A DNA stretch of 6,924 nucleotides from Desulfovibrionaceae bacterium (GCA_017613475.1 JAGADT010000058.1:1-6924), one strand, 5' to 3'. Counted from the stretch's first letter, positions 1 to 5,667 are shown. The notes: generated by a model from the sequence alone, not told the origin. Numbers and translations are program-made.

Positions 1-276
1 AAGCATATCGGTTTTGGGGAAGGGGGTCGGCTGGGGGCCTTCGCTGTCCTTGCCTCCGCGGGCGTCAACAAGCTTCCTGAGCGTCTGCAGGGCATTGAGG
101 CTGCGGGGAAATCCGCAGTACGCGTAAAGCTGGACAAGGATTTCCTTAAATTCATTGATGCTCACGCCGGCATCGAGCCCGGCTTCAAGCGCCTGCCTGA
201 GGCTGCGCTGGTCGCCTTTCGCGGCAAAGGCTGCGGCGTTCACGATATGGAATTCACTGGGGGAAAGAGATGTCAT
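1..276 (-). CDS. Carboxymuconolactone decarboxylase (CMD) family protein, N-terminal part, cut by the window edge
   Basis: Ninety-two codons are visible from the ATG at 276 down to base 1, with no stop, so the C-terminal part lies outside. Seen: the start MTSLSPSEFHIV, an alanine-rich helix, then NEFKEILVQLYAYCGFPRSL at residues 41-60, followed by NALQTLRKL. This is the hallmark helix pair of the CMD/AhpD-like fold (YxGFPRxLNAL). Only one cysteine (C54) is present, so the AhpD-type CxxC redox pair is missing from this part; a peroxidase role is not supported here. Known of the family: small all-helical decarboxylases and thiol oxidoreductases, often in two tandem domains of about 250 residues. 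The remaining residues could be a second such domain. A strong SD, GGAGGA (287-282), sits 5 nt before the ATG and fixes the start. It lies downstream of the LysR gene on the same strand, 229 bp away, so it may have its own promoter. Family sure, substrate unknown. Confidence 0.85.
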   Translation of the reverse strand, partial: MTSLSPSEFHIVNAAAFAAKGDQRSLRQALEAGLDAGVSINEFKEILVQLYAYCGFPRSLNALQTLRKLVDARGGKDSEGPQPTPFPKTDML

Positions 277-423
277 GATGATCCTCCAAGATTTTGGCGG
301 CAGATGTTTTGGTTGTGCCTGATGAGGGCGGAGCGAATTGTCCCACGAGCGGAGACTGCGCGTTTTTGGCGTGCCAGGCGCTGCCTGAGGCTCGGAAGCA
401 ACAGTCATTAAGCGTTTGGTTTT

Positions 424-451
424 ACGATAGCCGTTTTGCGATATTTCACAA
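424..451 (-). promoter_or_regulatory. Weak candidate promoter for the CMD-family gene
   Basis: On the minus strand TTGTGA (451-446) and TATCGT (429-424) are 16 bp apart, each matching the sigma-70 consensus at 4 of 6 positions. They would give a leader of about 140 nt before the CMD start. The 229-bp gap between the CMD and LysR genes otherwise shows no clear gene and no convincing terminator for the LysR gene, so co-transcription with the regulator remains possible. This is a low-confidence visual match. Confidence 0.2.
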
Positions 452-505
452 GATAAGGGGAAAGAGGCTGACAACGAAACGCCAGGGGCCTGATGCCGAA
501 TGGCC

Positions 506-1423
506 TCATCCTTCTCCGCCCTGGCTGCCTTTGGAAGCCATGCATTTCCCTGCCGCCTCAATAAACGCCCTGACTGTTTCTGAAGGATTTTTCGAATAAA
601 TGATGCCATAGGGCATTTCGTATTTCCATTTGACAGGTATGGTGACGAGGGAAGGATGCAGTTCTTTCCATATCCCCAGCGTCTCCATCAAATACCCCCG
701 GCGCTCGCACAGATTAAATGCGGAGATGTCGTAGTAGCCGTCAAAGTCAACGATGCGGATGGAAGGATGTTCACGGAGGATATCGTCACGCAGTTCATCG
801 AGAACGTATGATTCCCCCCGCCGCACTAACAGCATCGATTCGTTTTCAATATCCTCCCAGCTGAGGATTTTTTTCTGCGCCAGAGGATGCTTGCGGGACA
901 TCGCCACAGCACATTTGCATGAGGAAAAAGGCAGAAAGCCATACTCCTCCAGCAGCCGTGAAGAGCCGCAGGGCGTTGCAAAACAGTCGATCGCATCACC
1001 AAGAGCCTTAAGCATGCGCTGAAGTCCGTCGCGGCCGTCCGTAAAGGATACGATGCTGAACTGATAGTCCTGGCTTCCACCGCTCATCCTTTCCCAGAGC
1101 TCCACAAGCGCATTGCAAGGCCGCATCATGGACGCTCCAACGCGAATGTTCCGGGTCTTGACTCCTCCAATCTCCCGCGCTTCATGAACCGCGCTTTCTG
1201 ACAGGCAAAGCAGCTTTTTTACGTTTTTATAGAAAGAAGCTCCGGCCTCCGTCAAAAAAACTCCGTGGTTCGTCCGTTCAAACAGCACAACGCCAATGCG
1301 CATCTCCAACGCATTGATCTGGTTCATCACGGAGACCTTCGATACATAGAGCTGTTCGGCTGCCCGTGAAAAACTTCCGCTGTCTGCAGCTGCTACAAAC
1401 GTTTTGATAGCGGGATTGAGCAT
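506..1423 (-). CDS. LysR-family transcriptional regulator
   Basis: A 305-residue protein, the usual LTTR length. Residues 1-62 form the winged helix-turn-helix: FVAAADSGSFSRAAEQLYVS, then SVMNQINALEMRIGVVLFER and GVFLTEAG, matching the standard LysR pattern (Q-INALE, LF-R, LTEAG). A linker helix follows, and an effector-binding domain runs from about residue 92 to 295. Known of the family: a DNA-binding homotetramer that senses a small molecule and usually controls a divergently transcribed neighbour as well as itself. The divergent neighbour is the MFS/aldo-keto reductase operon starting at 1654, and a T-N11-A box lies between them. The effector domain carries several cysteines (C147, C152, C169, C171, C239); whether they have a redox role is unknown. 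The start is supported by AAGGTG (1436-1431), 7 nt before the ATG. The CMD-family gene follows on the same strand. Family assignment is firm; the inducer cannot be read from the sequence. Confidence 0.95.
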   Translation of the reverse strand: MLNPAIKTFVAAADSGSFSRAAEQLYVSKVSVMNQINALEMRIGVVLFERTNHGVFLTEAGASFYKNVKKLLCLSESAVHEAREIGGVKTRNIRVGASMMRPCNALVELWERMSGGSQDYQFSIVSFTDGRDGLQRMLKALGDAIDCFATPCGSSRLLEEYGFLPFSSCKCAVAMSRKHPLAQKKILSWEDIENESMLLVRRGESYVLDELRDDILREHPSIRIVDFDGYYDISAFNLCERRGYLMETLGIWKELHPSLVTIPVKWKYEMPYGIIYSKNPSETVRAFIEAAGKCMASKGSQGGEG

Positions 1424-1440
1424 TGCTCAGCACCTTATGC

Positions 1441-1468
1441 GTTAATTTTTTCTTAACACAGCGTTAAC
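1441..1468. promoter_or_regulatory. Candidate LysR operator: GTTAA / TTAAC / GTTAA repeats
   Basis: Three 5-bp units alternate in orientation: GTTAA (1441-1445), TTAAC (1453-1457) and GTTAA (1463-1467, extending to the palindrome GTTAAC). The inner pair, TTAAC-N5-GTTAA, is a 15-bp inverted repeat containing the LTTR consensus T-N11-A (TAACACAGCGTTA, 1454-1466). It starts 30 bp upstream of the LysR gene. A minus-strand TTGACT (1490-1485), a 5-of-6 match to a -35 box, lies just outside it, so the box would fall between that -35 and the LysR start, as expected for autorepression. No good -10 partner is visible for that -35. The operator role is inferred from the motif and its place in the divergent gap. 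Confidence 0.55.
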
Positions 1469-1508
1469 ATATTTGGTTCTTCGCAGTCAAATTAATCACG
1501 GCTATATG

Positions 1509-1514
1509 TATGAT
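1509..1514 (+). promoter_or_regulatory. Candidate activator-dependent -10 box for the MFS operon
   Basis: TATGAT matches the -10 consensus at 5 of 6 positions, with no good -35 at 16-18 bp upstream. A start near 1520 would place the centre of the T-N11-A box (about 1460) near -60, the usual LTTR recognition position. That makes this the promoter that best fits LysR-type activation. It would give a leader of about 130 nt. Inferred from spacing only. Confidence 0.3.
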
Positions 1515-1530
1515 GACAGGACGAAACGTT

Positions 1531-1549
1531 TTCCAGCAAAACAATGGAA
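1531..1549. repeat. Short inverted repeat TTCCA-N9-TGGAA
   Basis: Perfect 5-bp arms at 1531-1535 and 1545-1549 around an A-rich spacer, in the divergent intergenic region. It could be an additional regulator site, but arms this short also occur by chance. Confidence 0.25.
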
Positions 1550-1563
1550 GGAAACGGCATTTG

Positions 1564-1592
1564 TTGTGCCTGGCGAACAAAAATTTCATAAA
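1564..1592 (+). promoter_or_regulatory. Alternative candidate sigma-70 promoter for the MFS operon
   Basis: TTGTGC (1564-1569) and CATAAA (1587-1592) are 17 bp apart, each a 4-of-6 match. A start near 1599 would give a leader of about 55 nt. It lies too far from the 1454-1466 box for classical LTTR activation, so it would be a constitutive or differently controlled promoter. Low confidence. Confidence 0.3.
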
Positions 1593-1608
1593 AACCTAAC
1601 CAAGTCCT

Positions 1609-1632
1609 CTGGCTGGTGAATTTTATGCCAGC
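1609..1632. repeat. Inverted repeat just before the MFS ribosome binding site
   Basis: Two overlapping 5-bp pairings are possible: CTGGC (1609-1613) with GCCAG (1627-1631), or GCTGG (1612-1616) with CCAGC (1628-1632). The spacer of the second is 11 bp and AT-rich. It ends 8 nt before the AAGGG ribosome binding site (1641-1645), so it could be an RNA hairpin in the leader or a protein site. Weak by itself. Confidence 0.25.
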
Positions 1633-1653
1633 ATTTAAAAAAGGGTCAGAGCT

Positions 1654-2844
1654 ATGGCTAAACACTCCACAGGAATTTCAACAGGACTGGCTGTCCTGTT
1701 TTCAGCAGCCGCGGGACTTTCTGTAGGCAACCTGTATTGGGCTCAGCCGCTTCTTTCAATGATTGCTGGGGATTTTGGTGCCGGCGAGCCTCAGGGCGTT
1801 TTTTTGGTTACGGCCACGCAGGCGGGGTATGCCTTAGGCATCCTGATGATCGTCCCACTTGGCGACACCATTGAGAGGCGGGGATTACTAACTGCCGTCA
1901 TGCTGCTGACCGTGCTCGCGCTTTTAGCCTGCGCTTCAGCAGCGTCCATCCATATTCTCGCTGCGGCATTAGCCTTTCTCGGGCTCGTCACGGTCTCCGG
2001 CCAGATCATCCTCCCCCTGTCCGGAGACCTGGCAGAAGCCGGGACAGGGGGGCGGATCGTCGGGATCGTAACATCAGGCATTACGGTCGGAATCCTGTTC
2101 TCCCGTCTGCTCAGCGGGCTGGTATCAGAACTCTGGGGCTGGCGGGCCATTTACCTCATGGCGGCTGTCCTGAACCTTGCTATGGCCGCCGTTATCCGTT
2201 TCCGGCTCCCTGCAGTTCCGGCGCGTTCCAGGATCACATACCGGCAACTCATAGCCGCAGTCTTCACCAGCGTAAAAAGATATCCTGCAATGCGCAGGAT
2301 ATTGCTGAAGCAAGGCCTGATTTTTGGGATTGCCTTTAACCTGTTCTGGAACGCCCTGACCTTTCTGCTTTCAGGGGCGCCGTTTTTCTACGGCACCTTT
2401 CAAATCGGTCTTGTGAGCCTTTCGGGGCTGACAGGAGCCGCTGCCGGCGTAATGCTCGGAAAACTTCAGGACAGGGGGCTTGGAAACCAGGGACTGGCAA
2501 TATTCATGGCAATAAGCTTCGCCAGCATGGCTGGGGCAGCTTTTTCTGGAAATTCCATCCCCGCCATTGTCCTTGCAGCGGCTTTGTTCTCCCTGGCCGT
2601 GCAGGGAGTAGGCATATTGAGCCAGGCGCAGCTTTTTACGCTGTCCGATTCGGAGAGGAGCCGCCTGAACACCGCGTTCGTCGTAAGCAATTTCCTTTTC
2701 AGCGCCGCAGGCAGCTTCCTGGCTTCGTTTTTATGGAGCAAAGGCGGCTGGCAGGCCGTGACGGCAGGCGCGGCTGCCGCCTCCTTGCTGGCACTCGCCG
2801 TACATCTGTGCGGGATGAGGCAGGGCAGAAAACGTATTTTTTAA
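1654..2844 (+). CDS. Major facilitator superfamily (MFS) transporter, efflux type
   Basis: A 396-residue, very hydrophobic protein with about 12 membrane segments, the normal MFS length. Seen: NLYWAQPLLSMIAGDFG near the N-terminus, typical of the COG2814-type drug/metabolite exporters; motif A in the first cytoplasmic loop (PLGDTIERRG, residues 68-77); and a glycine-rich motif-C-like segment in helix 5 (SGITVGILFSRLLSGLVSELWGWR, split here as residues 141-152 and 153-164), common in proton-coupled antiporters. A basic loop around residues 180-220 separates the two halves. Expected location is the inner membrane. The start is supported by AAGGG (1641-1645), 8 nt before the ATG. It is the first gene of an operon with the 46-aa ORF (13 nt on) and the aldo/keto reductase, and is divergent from the LysR gene. 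This suggests export of a compound linked to the LysR inducer. The substrate cannot be deduced. Confidence 0.93.
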   Translation: MAKHSTGISTGLAVLFSAAAGLSVGNLYWAQPLLSMIAGDFGAGEPQGVFLVTATQAGYALGILMIVPLGDTIERRGLLTAVMLLTVLALLACASAASIHILAAALAFLGLVTVSGQIILPLSGDLAEAGTGGRIVGIVTSGITVGILFSRLLSGLVSELWGWRAIYLMAAVLNLAMAAVIRFRLPAVPARSRITYRQLIAAVFTSVKRYPAMRRILLKQGLIFGIAFNLFWNALTFLLSGAPFFYGTFQIGLVSLSGLTGAAAGVMLGKLQDRGLGNQGLAIFMAISFASMAGAAFSGNSIPAIVLAAALFSLAVQGVGILSQAQLFTLSDSERSRLNTAFVVSNFLFSAAGSFLASFLWSKGGWQAVTAGAAAASLLALAVHLCGMRQGRKRIF

Positions 2845-2857
2845 CAGGGGATGCATC

Positions 2858-2998
2858 ATGAAGAGAACGATCTTCGCGGCCGGCACGGTCCTGGTGACGG
2901 GAGCGATTGGCCCGGGCGGGCATTTCGCGCCGGGTGCCATCGCCGAAAAATTCTGGGAGCTTTATGAGAAACGCGGGACTCATGAAATAATTTACTAA
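2858..2998 (+). CDS. 46-residue ORF resembling the C-terminal tail of a short-chain dehydrogenase/reductase (SDR); probable remnant
   Basis: The ORF runs from ATG at 2858 to TAA at 2996-2998. It has a good SD, AGGGGA (2846-2851), 6 nt before the ATG, and lies 13 nt after the transporter stop and 18 nt before the next start. The stretch TVLVTGAIGPGGHFAP followed by IAEKFWELYEKRGTHEIIY resembles the last ~40 residues of classical SDR enzymes: a strand, a PG-x-F-x-P turn, a helix of the type IAE-x-[FY]-W-x-L[HY], and a short terminal strand. The comparison is from memory of the family. The Rossmann GxxxGxG motif and the YxxxK active site are absent, so it cannot be an oxidoreductase. In-frame codons run open only back to a TGA at 2816, so no larger SDR gene is present upstream. 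It is either the decayed end of an SDR gene that keeps a working start, or a real small protein. I do not know its function. Confidence 0.5.
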   Translation: MKRTIFAAGTVLVTGAIGPGGHFAPGAIAEKFWELYEKRGTHEIIY

Positions 2999-3016
2999 CA
3001 TTGCGGGGACAAGAGC

Positions 3017-4018
3017 ATGAAAACGAGAAGACTTGGGGAATTGGAAGTATCAGCAATTGGCATGGGCTGCATGGGGTTTACGCATGCCTACGGCGAGAGA
3101 CCGGAAGAAAACGAGGCTATCCGCCTCGTGCACAAGGCATTCGAGCTGGGATGCACGTTTTTTGACACGGCGGAAATGTATTCATACTTCAAAAACGAAG
3201 AATTCGTGGGGAGAGCGCTTAAAGGGCTTCCCCGCGACAAGGTCATTATCTCTGATAAATTCTGGCCCACGCCGCTGCCGGGACAGGATATGCCGGAAGG
3301 TAAGCTTTCCGAGGCGGGTATCCGTAAAGACCTTGAGGGCTCTCTTCGCCGCCTCCAGACAGACTACATTGATCTTTATACGGAACACCAGATGGATGAG
3401 GGAAGCGAGGAACAGGTTGCTGAAGTCATGGGCAAGCTTATCAGGGAAGGAAAAATCCGCGCCTGGGGCCAGTCCTCTCCCTCTTTGGAACAGATAAAAA
3501 AAGCAAATGCCGTAACACCGATCACCGCCATCCAGAGCGAGTATTCCATGATGGAACGCAAATGGGAAAAGGATGTCCTGCCGTATTGCCGCAAAGAAGG
3601 CATCGGCTTCGTCGCTTTCGCGCCTATGGCGAACGGTTTCCTTTCCGGAAAGTTCAACGCCAAAGATACCTTCGCCCAAAACGACCTTCGCACGGTCATC
3701 ACGCGCTTCAGCAAGGAAAACATGGAAGCAAATGAACCTCTCCTGGCGTTGGTGAGGAGGTTTGCAGAACAGAAAAAGTGTACGCCCGCGCAGATCGGGC
3801 TGGCATGGGTGCTTGCATACGGCGACTTTATTGTGCCCATTCCGGGCATGAGGAAAGAAAGCCGCATCGTGGAAAACCTCGGCGCAGCAGATATTGAACT
3901 GACAGCAGGGGAATACGCCGCGCTGAATGCCGCGCTTGCCAGGATCACGATCCATGGCACCCGTGACGGGAAGGACATCGCCAGGCTGGGAACAGTCCCG
4001 AAGAATGTCGTGCGCTGA
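3017..4018 (+). CDS. Aldo/keto reductase
   Basis: A 333-residue soluble cytoplasmic protein, the normal length for a single-domain (beta/alpha)8 AKR. Seen: the start RRLGELEVSAIGMGCMGF; FFDTAEMY with catalytic D50 and Y55; VIISDKF with the lysine K81; and DLYTEHQMD with the histidine H124, where most relatives of the YakC/AKR13 type have QHR, so the residue after His is Q. The NADPH-binding end, VPIPGMRKESRIVENLGA (residues 273-290), is intact. The tetrad D-Y-K-H is therefore complete and the enzyme should reduce aldehydes or ketones with NADPH. SD GGGGA (3005-3009) sits 7 nt before the ATG. It is the last gene of the MFS operon and is followed by a strong hairpin. Together with the exporter and the CMD gene it points to handling of reactive carbonyl or aromatic compounds, an inference only. 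Confidence 0.95.
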   Translation: MKTRRLGELEVSAIGMGCMGFTHAYGERPEENEAIRLVHKAFELGCTFFDTAEMYSYFKNEEFVGRALKGLPRDKVIISDKFWPTPLPGQDMPEGKLSEAGIRKDLEGSLRRLQTDYIDLYTEHQMDEGSEEQVAEVMGKLIREGKIRAWGQSSPSLEQIKKANAVTPITAIQSEYSMMERKWEKDVLPYCRKEGIGFVAFAPMANGFLSGKFNAKDTFAQNDLRTVITRFSKENMEANEPLLALVRRFAEQKKCTPAQIGLAWVLAYGDFIVPIPGMRKESRIVENLGAADIELTAGEYAALNAALARITIHGTRDGKDIARLGTVPKNVVR

Positions 4019-4045
4019 ACGTCGATCCCGGCATCAGCATCATCA

Positions 4046-4079
4046 AAAGGCGGCCCTGCCATATTGGGGGGCCGCCTTT
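4046..4079. terminator. Intrinsic terminator between convergent genes, probably bidirectional
   Basis: AAAGGCGGCCC (4046-4056) pairs perfectly with GGGCCGCCTTT (4069-4079): an 11-bp stem with a 12-nt loop that can itself pair CCA/TGG. It lies 27 nt after the aldo/keto reductase stop and 17 nt after the O-antigen ligase stop. The U tract is short on both strands (three U from the stem on plus, four on minus). Seen directly; the bidirectional role is inferred. Confidence 0.8.
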
Positions 4080-4096
4080 CTGCGCAGGCAGGCTTT

Positions 4097-5356
4097 TCAG
4101 GATGGGAGGGAATATCCCCTGCTTCCTGGCCCTTCCCTGAGCGCTTCCCCATAGAAAAGCCCCAGGGAGAAAAAGATAATGGCAATGGCGTTTGAACGCT
4201 GGATATAGACTTCAGTCATCCCGCTGATAAGGGTATACAGCAAGAGTGAAATGATGAACTTGTCTTTTTTGCGGATTGCCAATGCAAGGGTAAAACAAAT
4301 CAGGGCAATAAAAAAGGCTGAGCCAAGCCCCCCGTAGGCATAGGCAACATGCAGGATGAGGTTGTGGGCATGATCGGCGTAATCTTCGACATAGCCGGGG
4401 AATTTTTTTTGCAGTTCAGCGTAATGCTCCTGTAAAAATTGCTCATAGTATGGCTTGAATGAGGCGTATCCCCTGCCCAGGATCGGCGCGCTGCGAATCC
4501 CCTGCACGGTTACATGCCATATGTTGCTGCGGGTGCGGATGTTGCGCGTATGGCTGATGTCTGCCATCTCATTGACCCGTTCCTGCTGCGAAGCTGGCAT
4601 GACCGCATAGGCGAGCACAGCAAAGCACAGCAGGATAATAATCGATGCGATGAGCCTTTTAATGTTTTTCACATAGGAAAAGAAAAGGATGAGCATTGTC
4701 ATCAAAAGCGCTAATAACGATGTCCTGCTTGTTGTTAATAAAAGCAGGAAGAAGCAAAGGCAGCTTAATGCTGCTGCCTGGTATTTTTTCAGCAGGGCAT
4801 GTTCCTGAGCATACACAGTAAAAAAAAGGATGCAGTACGCAAGAAGTTCTGCCAGGTCATTGGGACCGGATTGGAATAGCTGAAGCCTGTTGTCAGGGGA
4901 AAAGAGGATCACGCCACGGAAAGGCAGCATGGCGGCGCTTGCAGCCAGCGCGCATGTGATTGGCAAAAAAAGGAACGGAAGCGCGGGAAGGGATAAAAAG
5001 CTCCCGGCTATGCCTGCGCAGACCATGGCGCACATTTGCCAGCCGATGCGTGCGTCGGAAAAAAAGCAGCCAGGCGTGAGCAGGATATACAGGGGCAGGC
5101 AGAGCAGGCAGAGAAAGCCGGCGTTCATGTTCTTGACTGAGAGCTTTCTGCCGTTTTGCAAAATGATCCACAGCCCAAGGACACCCATGATCCGCATGAC
5201 GGAATGGAGCTGGCTGAGGTGCCCGCCTATGGCAATGCCGACGCATATGAGCGCAAGGAGAAGCAGGCATTCAGGCAGGCTGAAGGCCTTTGGCGGGAAG
5301 GGCTTTGCCATCCATCCTGTCCTTGTCCGTTCGTTAGCCTGTTCTTGGTTGAGCAT
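4097..5356 (-). CDS. O-antigen ligase / polymerase family membrane protein (Wzy_C)
   Basis: A 419-residue protein with about 11-12 membrane segments and a large outer loop at about residues 254-334, the WaaL/Wzy_C layout. Seen: TTSRTSLLAL (208-217) with the conserved arginine R211; RTRSNIWHV and PILGRGYASF in the large loop; and DHAHNLILHVAYAYGGLG (328-345) with H329 and H331, the loop histidine region important in WaaL ligases. Known of the family: transfer of an undecaprenyl-linked glycan to lipid A core (WaaL), glycan polymerisation (Wzy) or transfer to proteins (PglL/PilO). Which one applies here is not decidable. No glycosyltransferase gene is adjacent. The first ATG has only a weak SD (AAGAA). 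The second in-frame Met, residue 16 at 5311, has AAGGA 8 nt upstream and is the more likely start (404 residues). The upstream tRNA terminator separates it from the tRNA. Confidence 0.9.
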   Translation of the reverse strand: MLNQEQANERTRTGWMAKPFPPKAFSLPECLLLLALICVGIAIGGHLSQLHSVMRIMGVLGLWIILQNGRKLSVKNMNAGFLCLLCLPLYILLTPGCFFSDARIGWQMCAMVCAGIAGSFLSLPALPFLFLPITCALAASAAMLPFRGVILFSPDNRLQLFQSGPNDLAELLAYCILFFTVYAQEHALLKKYQAAALSCLCFFLLLLTTSRTSLLALLMTMLILFFSYVKNIKRLIASIIILLCFAVLAYAVMPASQQERVNEMADISHTRNIRTRSNIWHVTVQGIRSAPILGRGYASFKPYYEQFLQEHYAELQKKFPGYVEDYADHAHNLILHVAYAYGGLGSAFFIALICFTLALAIRKKDKFIISLLLYTLISGMTEVYIQRSNAIAIIFFSLGLFYGEALREGPGSRGYSLPS

Positions 5357-5387
5357 GTTCTTGCCGTCCGGTGCCTGATGGCAGCTG

Positions 5388-5405
5388 CCGGGGGATCAGC
5401 CCCGG
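5388..5405 (-). promoter_or_regulatory. GC-rich hairpin in the leader of the O-antigen ligase gene
   Basis: CCGGGG (5388-5393) and CCCCGG (5400-5405) form a perfect 6-bp stem with a 6-nt loop, 31 bp before the first ligase ATG. There is no U tract on the minus strand, so it is not an ordinary terminator. It may be a leader hairpin or chance in GC-rich DNA. No convincing promoter is seen between 5357 and 5420. Confidence 0.3.
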
Positions 5406-5420
5406 ATGAAAAAGGATATG

Positions 5421-5444
5421 AAAAAGCCCCTCGCTGGAGGGGCT
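5421..5444 (-). terminator. Intrinsic terminator of the tRNA
   Basis: On the minus strand AGCCCCTC pairs with GAGGGGCT (5444-5437 and 5432-5425) across a 4-nt loop: an 8-bp perfect GC-rich stem followed directly by a U run (5425-5421). It begins 10 nt past the tRNA 3' end, exactly where a tRNA terminator is expected. Confidence 0.9.
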
Positions 5445-5454
5445 GAAAAGGCAG

Positions 5455-5530
5455 TGGTGGACCCAGCACGGCTCGAACGTGCGACCGACCGGTTATGAGC
5501 CGGAGGCTCTACCAACTGAGCTATGGGTCC
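5455..5530 (-). tRNA. tRNA with CAU anticodon: elongator tRNA-Met, or possibly tRNA-Ile2 (lysidine type)
   Basis: A complete 76-nt cloverleaf including an encoded CCA (5457-5455). Acceptor GGACCCA pairs with TGGGTCC, with A as discriminator; the D arm is GCTC...GAGC with AGTTGG in the loop; the anticodon loop CTCATAA has CAT at 5497-5495; the T arm is GCACG/CGTGC with loop TTCGAGC. It is not initiator tRNA: position 1 pairs normally and the anticodon stem lacks the three G-C pairs of initiators. C4-G69 and C5-G68 are present; in E. coli these pairs favour TilS recognition of tRNA-Ile2, so Ile2 is a real alternative to Met. The first pair of the anticodon stem (27-43) is a U-U mismatch. The gene stands alone with its own promoter and terminator. 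Confidence 0.93.
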
Positions 5531-5547
5531 TTGCTTGCGTGCGCGTA

Positions 5548-5577
5548 TATGTAGCCTCTTAAGAGGGGCGCTGTCAA
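5548..5577 (-). promoter_or_regulatory. tRNA promoter
   Basis: A perfect TTGACA -35 (5577-5572), an 18-bp spacer and TACATA as -10 (5553-5548, 3 of 6). The start would fall near 5541, about 10 nt before the mature 5' end, a typical tRNA leader. The strong -35 and position make this convincing despite the modest -10. From 5578 to 5667 I see no gene or clear signal. Confidence 0.7.
5555..5566. repeat. Perfect 12-bp palindrome in the tRNA promoter spacer
   Basis: CCTCTTAAGAGG is self-complementary over all 12 bases and fills most of the spacer between the -35 and -10 boxes. A protein bound here would block polymerase. It is an operator candidate by position only. Confidence 0.4.
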
Positions 5578-5667
5578 TCGGGAAGATGTTGGGAAGTACC
5601 TGTTTCTCTGGACGGATCATTGCGTTTATGCCGGAACATCGGCCTGACAGCATAGAGGGCGGCTGCT

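Noticed and set aside
470..520. Possible terminator of the LysR gene with GGCC repeats
   Set aside because: Only 3-4 bp arms and no U tract on the minus strand; not distinguishable from chance.
294..599. Plus-strand 101-codon ORF
   Set aside because: No SD-supported start, low-complexity unfamiliar protein, and its 3' end overlaps the LysR gene antisense; best read as chance in the intergenic gap.
3182..4185. Long minus-strand ORFs opposite the aldo/keto reductase (3182-3955 and 3376-4185)
   Set aside because: They are antisense to a gene with a complete catalytic tetrad and family-length product, and their proteins show no recognisable fold; GC-rich codon use leaves the opposite frames open.
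5095..5118. Direct repeat of GGCAGAGCA units
   Set aside because: It lies inside the ligase gene and encodes a hydrophobic Leu/Cys-rich helix; short codon-level repetition explains it.
4890..5378. Plus-strand ORF opposite the O-antigen ligase
   Set aside because: Basic, low-complexity translation with no family features; mirror of a well-supported membrane protein gene.
5396..5653. Minus-strand 85-codon ORF across the tRNA
   Set aside because: It translates the tRNA itself (the IAQLVE/NRSVARSSRAGST type peptide is a common false ORF over tRNA genes).
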